Positions 35,101 to 41,145 of a stretch of DNA of 42,599 nucleotides are shown here, in pieces. The DNA comes from Rhizobacter sp. SG703 (GTDB lineage: Bacteria > Pseudomonadota > Gammaproteobacteria > Burkholderiales > Burkholderiaceae_C). Position numbers and translations under genes: made by a program. Position 1 is the first letter of the stretch. Every line of letters begins with the position of its first letter. The DNA lies in contig NZ_JAAZQK010000002.1 in NCBI RefSeq assembly GCF_012275445.1, forward strand, positions 614,006 through 656,604. Direction: 5' to 3'. The notes under the pieces were generated by a model. The model saw nothing but the letters and a program-made list of their open reading frames with translations. It did not search any database and was not told the DNA's origin.

Positions 35101-36376
35101 CCGAATGCACGAGGGTGTTGGCGTGATCGGCCGTCACGGTGATGCGGTCGTTGCCTTGGCCCCCAAAAATGGTCACGCCGAACGCCTCCGGCGCCACGCT
35201 CAGGTCGTCGGCGACCAGCCCACCAGACAGCGAACTGCCGCTTCGGCTCGCCGTAGCGATCACGCGCTCGCTCAGGCGTTCGCTGACCAGTTGCCCGAAG
35301 TCCATCGACGTGCCGCCGATGCTTACTGTCGAGACGGCGCCGCTGAGGCCGCCGGCGATCACGAGCTGGTGGCCAATGCCCATGTGCAGCACCAGGTCGG
35401 TCCCGTTCTGGGTGGTGAAGCCGACACCAGACAGCGTCACGCCATTGAGTTCGAGCCGGTTCTGGCCCTCGCTGTCAATGATGGTGTCGACCGTGTTGAA
35501 CGGCCCTGCATCCAGGTCGTCCTGCGACACGCGGTAGACATCGTCGCCTTCGCCGCCGCTCATCCAGTCGACGCCGTCTCCACCGACCAGGGTGTCGTCG
35601 CCGGTGCCGCCAACCAGAGAGTCGTTGCCGACGCCGCCGTCGAGCAGATCGCGACCGTTACCTCCGACCAGCACGTCGTCGCCTTCGTCGCCGTGCAGCG
35701 TATCGTCGCCCGTCAGCGCGGAGACGGCGACCGAGGTGTCTTCGTCTTCGCCCGACAGCCAGTCGTTGCCTGCGCCACCGGCCAGAAAATCGTCACCGCC
35801 GTCGCCGCGGATGATGTCGTCGCCCTCGCCGCCATCGATGTCGTCATTGCCGTGGAAGTCGGCCGCGACACGACCGACGTCCGCATCGCCGGACAGCAGG
35901 TCGTTGCCGCCGCCGCCGAGCAGGGTGTCGTCGGCGCCATCGCCGAACAGCACGTCGTCGCCGTCTCCACCGTCGAGCTGGTCCTCACCGTGGTCAGCGC
36001 CAGCCAGCTTCGACTCGTTGTCGTCGCCATACAGAACGTCGTCCCCCTCGCCGCCAACGAGTGTGTCATCGCCACCCTCGCCCTGAAGGTAGTCGTCGCC
36101 CTCCTGTCCGTCCAGGTTGTCGTCGCCTTGCTGAGCGGCTTGCAGGTAGCCAGGATCGCCTTCGGCAAGCGAGCCGGCATCGCCCCACAGGCTGTCATCG
36201 CCTTGGCCACCCGACAGCACATCGTCCTTGCCGCCACCCAACAGTTGGTCGTTTCCGTCGCCGCCGTCGAGCAGGTCAGCGCCGGTCAGCACGGCATCTT
36301 CCGTCGTCAGGGCCGAGTCGCCCCAGAGGGTATCCGCACCAGAGCCTCCGTACAGCGTGTCGTCTCCGCCGCCCGC
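29177..36376 (-). CDS. C-terminal part of the giant RTX protein, separated from its N-terminus by an in-frame TAG
   Basis: The frame continues from the lipase-RTX ORF without shift after TAG 36377-36379 and runs 2399 codons. No Shine-Dalgarno-backed restart is evident; the first possible initiator is a GTG at 36292 inside the repeats. It contains dense GGxGxDxUx calcium-binding nonapeptides (GGDDTLYGGSGADTLWGD style), about eight copies of a larger FGRGxGxD ... LxFADGTxW module (haemolysin-related domain), and a cadherin-like domain near 30840-31110 (DEGSWLGVDIPAG, PLPAWLHFDPETLRFSG). Four copies of an ENLTLTG ... INGTGN motif follow (about 29700-30600), then a terminal HCBP-like unit and secretion-signal region. 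Such tails fold with calcium outside the cell after T1SS export. Confidence 0.85.
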   Translation of the reverse strand, partial: AGGGDDTLYGGSGADTLWGDSALTTEDAVLTGADLLDGGDGNDQLLGGGKDDVLSGGQGDDSLWGDAGSLAEGDPGYLQAAQQGDDNLDGQEGDDYLQGEGGDDTLVGGEGDDVLYGDDNESKLAGADHGEDQLDGGDGDDVLFGDGADDTLLGGGGNDLLSGDADVGRVAADFHGNDDIDGGEGDDIIRGDGGDDFLAGGAGNDWLSGEDEDTSVAVSALTGDDTLHGDEGDDVLVGGNGRDLLDGGVGNDSLVGGTGDDTLVGGDGVDWMSGGEGDDVYRVSQDDLDAGPFNTVDTIIDSEGQNRLELNGVTLSGVGFTTQNGTDLVLHMGIGHQLVIAGGLSGAVSTVSIGGTSMDFGQLVSERLSERVIATASRSGSSLSGGLVADDLSVAPEAFGVTIFGGQGNDRITVTADHANTLVHSVGDGNDLIVVDPGPVTSHDAGNTLKLGTGVAAADLHLRFNSAGQMQLVLGSTQEVLSFDFSRNTSVYSSNRPFDRILLSNGDVVLWDDLVAQGIPFPAVMPDGIAVLGSNQSDTLTGGSSDDVLQGLDGADLLLGNDGADQLFGGLGNDTMSGGAGNDTLDGGAGVDTYLFGRGSGVDLVRGGLQPSDGVDIVRVDSALTLADISNRTQTYLEFRDTAGYDGMSLAGAVDVVFSDGTMLHFGQPQPLPGVASEGNDSLVGGIGNDTLLGGGGRDVLVGGAGADSLLGEWGQDTLQGGDGDDTLSGGAAPDSLDGGSGADLLLGGEAEDILVGGFGDDTLDGGAGNDSLDGGEGGDTYLFGRGAGQDQILGYAPGFGAPPFDRIVLGTGVSTQDVELKSWGSGFLLGIKGTQDSLYYATPVGPIDNDYDGVFGLEGIHFADGTVWSQDDVRARLLMPTDGDDDIIGYTSNDTLNGGFGNDTLSGGAGNDLLLGDAGDDVLHDGAGSDTLDGGSGDDVLNGGRGADVYLFGRGAGHDSLHNYSLPGDLEDTVQIGAGLTLADISFSTPIDGDPTNLLISVKGNTQDSLLIQGYFYGYPSSSSPSRVAKIRFADGTLLSIQDVVQLRTEDPWSTPALTGTAGADSLNGGAEASFIDAGDGDDTVRGGAGTDQIRGGTGTDVIRFGRGSDIDQVLGADADRIGDVIELDAGISPSDLVLSWSTNTTQPDQASGSLHIAIKGTSDVLVLDNYFSASAAQSGYQGELIRFADGSSWDKASVTAWLGATGAGNDNAMGTPAADLLSGQQGADMLAGGAGDDTLSGDAQNDRLFGDAGNDVLSGGTGVDYLFGGSGNDTISGDQGDDAIDAGAGSDVILFGRGDGIDNVNGYSNVLGDSDSIQLKSGVLPGDVDLRFGGEYVTLRIRDTGDSIQFRVVFDPSGSTVRGVEQIRFSDGTIWALPDIKQRTLLTDAGDNSITGFATKDLVLGSAGQHQIFGRGDNDTLSGGGDDDSLFGEDGNDVLSGDQQNDLLEGGRGADTLDGGAGDDVLSGGEGADTYLFGKGDGRDFIGIDGGSDGTLMFKAEVSAADIELKRVFDAALPVNSFTSGTTEGPRGWESLTVALKGSGDSITLDGFFHRSAPGDMDWNPVNRFVFADGTVWTESDILARYFGGTDAADRLQGTLDADSIFGGLGDDVIGGGGGADTLQGGSGADTLTGGHGADVLDGGAGNDVYLFQRGAGRDTLMEAADATSGRQNVLRLASGIGVGDLTLMRHGDDLFISIIGSTDRIEVVSFFAQNDPYGAANPLQRLEFDDGTAWSLADILTHMNDLSGEHAPTRQLDLQAQTVDEGSWLGVDIPAGTFADADAGDALILSARQADGSPLPAWLHFDPETLRFSGVAEAVDQGALNVVVTAEDRAGSTVTAPFVLTVVMSNLMLVGGSSADVLEGLSGNDTLSGLGGNDQLFGHAGNDLLDGGTGNDTMQGGKGDDSYVVNASADVVIELTGEGMDSVSSSVTWSLGSNLENLTLTGTGTINGTGNDQANRLTGGAGANRLDGGIGADTMIGGAGNDTYVVDNAADVITEVSGGGTDTVESSVSYSLTTEVERLTLTGTANLAATGNGLANVLTGNAGDNRLDGGVGSDSLIGGAGNDVYVVDVSGDAITEASGAGTDTVESTSTTYTLATNVENLVLVGSAGISGTGNALDNLLTGNSGNNTLAGAAGNDTLDGGLGNDTLVGGAGNDVYFVNVSTDVVTENAGEGTDTVNSAVAWSIAATANIENITLTGSSAINATGNAGANVLIGNSGGNTLIGAEGNDTYAGGAGNDTLTDSSTSSNDVYRWGLGDGSDTLSDAGGSDRIELGAGITASQVTLTRSGNNLVIGLTGNTADKLTVSNWYVGTANKIEEIRLGDGSLIPGSQVPLSVTPTQSLGGGVLSMDQEAAALISSMAQFSVPAESDTGLYMGSEARRYSLDIAVSHQTI

Positions 36377-38060
36377 CTACAGCAGGTCGTCTCCGTCTTC
36401 GCCGTTCAGGTAGTCATCGCCGTGCCATTCCCCGGCCAGCCGCGATGCGTCGTCATCGCCGATGAGCTCGTCGTCTCCATCGCCGCCATAGAGGGTGTCT
36501 GCGCCGCCGGCGCCGATCAGCGTGTCCTGTCCGTCCTCGCCATCAAGGTAGTCGTCGCCGTGATACTCGCTCTCCAGTTGGAAGTTCGGGGCATCTGCCG
36601 CGGTGTCGCCGACGAGCTGGTCGTCGTCGGCGCCGCCGAACAAGGTGTCATCGCCACCATTGCCGAACAGCAGGTCATCGCCCTCCTCGCCGTCGAGATA
36701 GTCGTTGCCATGATCGGCGCCATCGAGCGCGGTGGAGACGGCGTCCCCCGTAAGGGTGTCGTCGCCGCTGCCGCCGAACAGATCGTCGTCCCCGCCTTCG
36801 CCCCACAGCCGGTCGTTGCCGCTGCCGCCGTCCAGGTAGTCATTGCCATGGATCGAGGCGGGCACGAGATCCGATGCAGCATCGCCTTCGATGTCGTCGT
36901 CGTCGTCGCCGCCGTAGAGCTCGTCGCTGCCGCCCTCGCCGATCAGCGTGTCGTTGCCAGCGCCCCCGACCAGCACATCGTCACCGTTCTGCTCCGGCAT
37001 GGTGGTGTTGTAGTTGTTGGGCGCGGTGTTGACACTGTCGCCGTGCAACTCGTCGGCGCCATCGCCACCGTCGACGTAGTCGTTGCCGCCCATCCCGTAG
37101 ACCAGATCGTTCCCCGCGTCAGCGCGAACGACGTCGCTTGCGGTTCCGGCTGCGACCCAGTCGTTTCCCTCACCGGCATCGATGACGTTGCCCTGATCGC
37201 TCGACACCGCAGGACCGACGCCGGGGATTCTCCACACGGTGCCGTCGATCGTCACCCAGCTCGTCGCGGTCTCGCTCCAATGGGCACCCGCTGCATCGGA
37301 GGAGCCGAAGATGTAGTCGTCCCCGGCGCCTCCATTGAGCACATCGGCACCCGCTCCGCCTGCCAGCACATCGCTGCCATCGCCGCCTTCGAGCACATCG
37401 TCGCCGGCCAGCCCTGACAGGGCGTCATTGCCACTCAGGCCAACGAGGCTGTCGGAATCGGACGCGCCCGCCAGCTGGTCATTGGGGCTGGTGTGTGTAT
37501 TCCCGACCTGGGTGGAGACAGGCGCAACAGGGACCTCGTCGAATGTGAGGCCGAAGCTGCCGCTGGTCCAGTTGCGGACGGTGATCTCGTCACGGCGATC
37601 ACTGAAGGAAATTGTGAGATCGATGCGTGAGTCGCTGATTCGGGTCAGTGAATAGATGACCTTTTCATTTGCGCTGCGGTACCGTCCCTCGGCGACCTTC
37701 TTCCCTTGCGGCAGGCCCGATTCGAAGCCAACGACGCTGAGCACACCTTGGCCATCGCTGTCCTCCACCACGTCGTGACCCCAGCCGGTACCAAAGCGAT
37801 AGGTATCGATTCCTTCACCACCTTTGAGTTCATCCGCACCGACGCCTCCCTCAAGCCAATCGCCTCCCTGCCCGCCCAGCAGCGTGTCGTTCCCTTTTTC
37901 GCCATAAAGGGAATCGAAGGCAGCACCACCCTCAAGATAGTCGTCACCATCGCCACCATTGAGTTGATCCGCACCTCCGCCGCCGAACAGGCGATCACTG
38001 AGCGCGCCTCCGCTCAGAAAATCGTTGGCTTCCCCGCCAAACCGAACGTAGTGTGAAGTC
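29600..38060 (-). repeat. RTX nonapeptide repeat arrays
   Basis: Dozens of 27-base units coding the calcium-binding consensus GGxGxDxLx are organised in blocks, separated by ~60-100 residue FGRGxGxD modules. On the plus strand the same DNA reads as Ser/Pro-rich or Val/Ala-rich open frames, which are shadows. The direct repeats are prone to slippage and to assembly error. Confidence 0.9.
36377..36379 (-). other. In-frame amber stop inside the RTX array
   Basis: On the minus strand the context is GACCTGCTGTAGGCGGGCGG, that is D-L-L-stop-A-G-G-G-D-D. It is codon 1064 of a 3464-codon frame. In a neighbouring equivalent repeat (DYLQGEGGDDTL) the same position is Gln (CAG), so a CAG to TAG change is the simplest origin. 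The frame is open on both sides. Confidence 0.9.
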
Positions 38061-39568
38061 AAAGTTCCGGGATTGACACCATCAATATCAAGACTGATCC
38101 CACGAGATACATCCTGATAAATAAAGTCTCCTTGAATAGGGATCGGAAGAATTCCCCCCAAGGAAGTTAGCCGTTTTTCATATGACAGATTTCTATTGTT
38201 GTAGGCTTGCAGCCAGACGAGCATCTCGGAGCGAGCGGATAGATAGCCGTCTGTGAAAATGGCCGCACCTCCGTCACGTCGTTCCTTTGACATGCTCCGG
38301 TCGGATTGCCAGCTTGTGTAGACATTGCCCCATGAACTCTTCAAGACGTTTTCGAGTGACGCCTGATTGGCAGCATTCGTCCCCGAAAGAGAAATGGGAC
38401 CTAGTGATAGAAGGCTTACCAATGAGCCGAAGTCAGCTCTCGCTTTTGAAGCGAGGTTTAGCCCGCTCGATTCAATATGTATTTTCCCTGCAAGTCCTTC
38501 AAAATCCGCTCGCAATGTCGCCAGTGCAGCATGAAATGCAACCCGAGAGGGGGGACTATCGCCTGCGTCTCCTATTGGAACATCGGGATCAACGCCCCGA
38601 AGTATTGTAGCAACCGAGTCAATGGCGCCTTCCAAAGCATCATTGCGATTGGACGAGGCGGCTTCGTACATGGCACTTAGTTTGCCGAGATCAAACTGCG
38701 GATCCAAAGTCGCCAAGAAATCACCTAGCGCCAATGCGTCCGTCAACTTGAACATAAAGTGATTCGGCACGGTTAGCACATCGAGACTCTCTTCATTAAA
38801 GAGCCCTATTCGCAGGCCAATCTGACCCAGAGTTATATTTTGCGTAGTGAGATCAGGCCCATGAGTTGCATAGAAATTCGTCTGCACACCACCATTTGGA
38901 AAAGCGCTAACGCCCATACCGAGCGCCGCTTCAATTTGATCGAATGAGAATCCACTCAAAGGATTGAATGTCGCGCTGTTGTAGGTATAGACATGGAGAA
39001 TTGGCAGGGAGTCGCCGAAGATCCTGCCAAAAGCTGTGGCCAAGTGCCCGCCGAGGCTGTGTCCGTTCACCACGACTGATGTAACAGCACTCAACGTCCC
39101 ATCGCCCACAGCTGGGGCAGTGGCCCCAATTCCCACACTACCCAGGGATGTCGGTCCCACTTTGATTTGCGGGCAAGCGACACCCGCCGGCGTCCGCGCA
39201 CGCAGCCACCAGTTCACCATGTCAACAACCTGTGCCCGGGCCAAGCCGTTGAGAGTGAGATCCCCGTCGGCCGCAAAATCGGCTAGGCCTTCAGTACCGC
39301 GCGTTGATACGAAGACTTGCCCATCGGCCTTGGAACGAAAAACCGTTACGTCAAATCCGCTCTGACTTAAATCATCGGTGAGGTACTGCTGAATCACATC
39401 GAAGTGCGAAGAAAAATACTTTGCCAGATCAGGCGTAAGGCGGTTCTGAAGCTTAGTTACCAGCGCTGCGCCAGAAACAGGGATCCCACCCTCTACAAGC
39501 CCATCAACATATGTTGCATCGGCAAGCAATGCATTGATAAATGCATTGTGTATTGAATTTATTTCCAT
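36377..39568 (-). CDS. Lipase-like RTX effector, N-terminal part
   Basis: The protein has 1063 residues up to an in-frame TAG; the undisturbed product would be 3463. The start ATG at 39568 follows GAGGGGGTGGT, a strong ribosome site. There is no Sec signal, as expected for T1SS cargo. Residues 1-~330 are an alpha/beta-hydrolase of the class 3 lipase type: strand and oxyanion region VFVSTRGTEG (86-95), nucleophile elbow VVVNGHSLGGHLATAF with S171, and a likely catalytic His in VPNHFMFKL. A linker to about 500 has no clear homology. RTX nonapeptides begin at about residue 510 (FGGEANDFLSGG). The lipase part (38050-39568) is AT-rich (25 of 60 GC in one line) against about 68% in the RTX tail. 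It probably hydrolyses lipids or phospholipids outside the cell. Confidence 0.85.
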   Translation of the reverse strand: MEINSIHNAFINALLADATYVDGLVEGGIPVSGAALVTKLQNRLTPDLAKYFSSHFDVIQQYLTDDLSQSGFDVTVFRSKADGQVFVSTRGTEGLADFAADGDLTLNGLARAQVVDMVNWWLRARTPAGVACPQIKVGPTSLGSVGIGATAPAVGDGTLSAVTSVVVNGHSLGGHLATAFGRIFGDSLPILHVYTYNSATFNPLSGFSFDQIEAALGMGVSAFPNGGVQTNFYATHGPDLTTQNITLGQIGLRIGLFNEESLDVLTVPNHFMFKLTDALALGDFLATLDPQFDLGKLSAMYEAASSNRNDALEGAIDSVATILRGVDPDVPIGDAGDSPPSRVAFHAALATLRADFEGLAGKIHIESSGLNLASKARADFGSLVSLLSLGPISLSGTNAANQASLENVLKSSWGNVYTSWQSDRSMSKERRDGGAAIFTDGYLSARSEMLVWLQAYNNRNLSYEKRLTSLGGILPIPIQGDFIYQDVSRGISLDIDGVNPGTLTSHYVRFGGEANDFLSGGALSDRLFGGGGADQLNGGDGDDYLEGGAAFDSLYGEKGNDTLLGGQGGDWLEGGVGADELKGGEGIDTYRFGTGWGHDVVEDSDGQGVLSVVGFESGLPQGKKVAEGRYRSANEKVIYSLTRISDSRIDLTISFSDRRDEITVRNWTSGSFGLTFDEVPVAPVSTQVGNTHTSPNDQLAGASDSDSLVGLSGNDALSGLAGDDVLEGGDGSDVLAGGAGADVLNGGAGDDYIFGSSDAAGAHWSETATSWVTIDGTVWRIPGVGPAVSSDQGNVIDAGEGNDWVAAGTASDVVRADAGNDLVYGMGGNDYVDGGDGADELHGDSVNTAPNNYNTTMPEQNGDDVLVGGAGNDTLIGEGGSDELYGGDDDDDIEGDAASDLVPASIHGNDYLDGGSGNDRLWGEGGDDDLFGGSGDDTLTGDAVSTALDGADHGNDYLDGEEGDDLLFGNGGDDTLFGGADDDQLVGDTAADAPNFQLESEYHGDDYLDGEDGQDTLIGAGGADTLYGGDGDDELIGDDDASRLAGEWHGDDYLNGEDGDDLL

Positions 39569-39659
39569 ACCACCCCCTCAAAGCCACTTATAAAAAGCAC
39601 AATAAGGGAAATTTCTAGATCACCCGTATTGTCGCGCGAATTAGGATTAAAGCGGTCCA

Positions 39660-40178
39660 TCAATTTATAATTCTATTAGTAATCGCATGCAGTCGCCTCG
39701 CCTCTTCCGGCTGATCGCCTGGAAAGCATTGGGCGCGACCGAGCAGGGGACCGTCGCCTCCGCTCATATTTACGGCCCAATGGCGTCGTACGAGCCACCC
39801 CCCCTTTGCAACAAAGGCTTTTCCGGTGGCTATGATTGCGCCGGATGCTACATCTGTATAGCTGATCGCAATTTCGTTTGCTGGACGAATAAGACCGGGC
39901 ACTATGCTTGGGACACTCGCTGCATAGATGAGATCGAATCTCTTATCGGCCGCACCGGCTGATATTTTGTATACAGCGCCCCTCTTACACAATTCCTCAA
40001 ACTCGGAGCCCCCCAAAATCTCATCGTAAATTGGGATGAGAAACAAGAGCACAACAGCCGCTCCACCAGCAACCATTCGCATTATTTTATTATCTACACG
40101 AAAGGTCAGACCATAGCCAACAAGAAATAGAAACCCAGCCCAAAGGACGAGAATCAACAGAATGATTAATGCAGCCAC
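39660..40178 (-). CDS. Small inner-membrane protein, candidate protective partner of the RTX lipase
   Basis: The protein has 172 residues from a GTG start, with only a weak ribosome site. Two membrane helices lie at about 2-24 (ALIILLILVLWAGFLFLVGY) and 34-50 (MVAGGAAVVLLFLIPIY). A ~115-residue soluble domain follows with two Cys (FEELCKRGAVYKI and RAQCFPGDQ). DNA is strongly AT-rich (22 of 60 GC in the 40081-40140 line). It lies between the broken lipase remnant and the RTX-lipase start, 91 bases upstream of the latter and in the same direction. I do not recognise the family. Its position next to a lipase effector suggests an immunity-like role by analogy with other lipase effectors; this is inference. 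Confidence 0.6.
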   Translation of the reverse strand: MAALIILLILVLWAGFLFLVGYGLTFRVDNKIMRMVAGGAAVVLLFLIPIYDEILGGSEFEELCKRGAVYKISAGAADKRFDLIYAASVPSIVPGLIRPANEIAISYTDVASGAIIATGKAFVAKGGWLVRRHWAVNMSGGDGPLLGRAQCFPGDQPEEARRLHAITNRIIN

Positions 40179-40200
40179 AGTTTTCTTTCAGAATTTATTT

Positions 40201-40447
40201 TCAGCACGGAGCAGGAGAGCCACTCGTGTTTGTGAACGCATAGGTAGACACTCGCCACGAAGCCGGTTCCCTTATCATTCGGCTTGTATCCACTTGCTCT
40301 CTCTAGCTGGGTTCACCCGTCCGGGACTGGCAAGTTGTTGATTGGGCTGCGAACGGGATTCCCGGCTTGATTGTCACCGTCTTGATCATAGTTTCCATAG
40401 ACGTTTGCCGACATCGATGAATATTCGACTGTACCCACCATACTCAT
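40201..40447 (-). pseudogene. Remnant of a second lipase-type effector N-terminus
   Basis: This stretch starts ATG-AGT-ATG at 40447/40441, with AGGAG directly before it, inside the stop of the lipoprotein gene. It reads MVGTVEYSSMSANVYGN, then NNLPVPDG, a TGA at 40314-40312, then in the same frame TQLERASGYKPNDKGTGFVA and SVY before it loses sense. From memory, this pattern (SANVYG, LPVPxGW, GF-A-VY) is the usual opening of RTX or lipase-class-3 effector proteins. The TGA replaces the expected Trp (TGG) in PDGW. The catalytic part is missing. It is distinct from the N-terminus of the intact lipase at 39568, so it is a leftover of a different effector module. Confidence 0.6.
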
Positions 40448-41145
40448 CTCCTCTGATCAATTGCCCAGCGGGCGCAGGCAATTCCGTTCGAAATGTAGTA
40501 TTCCTTGATGGTTGCGGGACGCCTCGCGTTCTCGACCTTGCCATCCACAAAGGGGTAGGCATCACGCTCGGCCTTGAACGCCCAGGTGATAAGTCCCTTG
40601 GCATCTTCGACCCCGTTGCCTCCCCAGTATCTTGCATACAGATTTGACAACGCCACATCACTCGGAAAGCTGGCGGCGTCGACCTCAACCCATTCCCCGG
40701 CCTGCTGCCTCCAGACCTTGATGGGCAATGTAGACGTCGGTTTTCCCTCACAGAATTCGACGCCCCCGTTCTCCGCCGTTACTACGTAAGCATTGCCATC
40801 AAATATTTCCAAGGATGCGAGCTGCCGACTCCCCTTCCAGTGGATATTCAATGGTGCATAGTGGATCTCGAAATCTATATCAGCACCCGGTATCTCAGAC
40901 AGGAACGGCTGTGGGTTTGCTCTAGCGACGCGTTCTATGACTATCATTCTTCCGTCATGGAGCCGCACCTCTTCCGACCATTTCGCTTCTTCGATTTTCT
41001 TTCCGCATCCGGCAAGCACAGCCAGACTGACCGAGAGGATCAACAAGGAATGCCTGTGAATTGATCTGGTAGGCAATTTCTTTGCGTGTTGCTGGTTCAC
41101 TGCACCACCTTCAAGACTTGATAGTTGGTTGAGAAAAGTGCCCAT
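40444..41145 (-). CDS. Lipoprotein, candidate partner of a displaced RTX effector
   Basis: The protein has 233 residues from ATG at 41145, which overlaps the hlyD stop (TGATG) and has GGAG five bases upstream. A GTG at 41100 with AAGGTGG upstream would give a shorter, more usual signal sequence. The hydrophobic core LLILSVSLAVLAGCGKK ends in a lipobox LAGC (Cys about 47), so it is an envelope lipoprotein. The mature part has WSEEVRLHDGRMIVIER, PLNIHWKGSRQLASLEIFDG and PIKVWRQQAGEWVEVDAASF. I do not recognise the family. It is AT-richer than hlyD. Its stop overlaps the start of the lipase remnant, so the two were made as a pair, as immunity and effector often are. Its protective role is inferred. 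Confidence 0.75.
   Translation of the reverse strand: MGTFLNQLSSLEGGAVNQQHAKKLPTRSIHRHSLLILSVSLAVLAGCGKKIEEAKWSEEVRLHDGRMIVIERVARANPQPFLSEIPGADIDFEIHYAPLNIHWKGSRQLASLEIFDGNAYVVTAENGGVEFCEGKPTSTLPIKVWRQQAGEWVEVDAASFPSDVALSNLYARYWGGNGVEDAKGLITWAFKAERDAYPFVDGKVENARRPATIKEYYISNGIACARWAIDQRR

Noticed and set aside
36292-36294. GTG at 36292 as a genuine start of a separate RTX gene
   Set aside because: It lies inside the repeat array with no Shine-Dalgarno, and the 28 codons between the TAG and this GTG also code RTX repeats in frame.
33764-37417. Long plus-strand open frame (1217 codons) opposite the RTX repeats
   Set aside because: It is a Val/Ala-rich shadow of repeated GGxGxD codons on the minus strand and has no ribosome site or domain.
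29600-38060. CRISPR-like periodic repeats
   Set aside because: The periodicity is 27 bases with continuous coding sense and no unique spacers; these are RTX nonapeptide codons.
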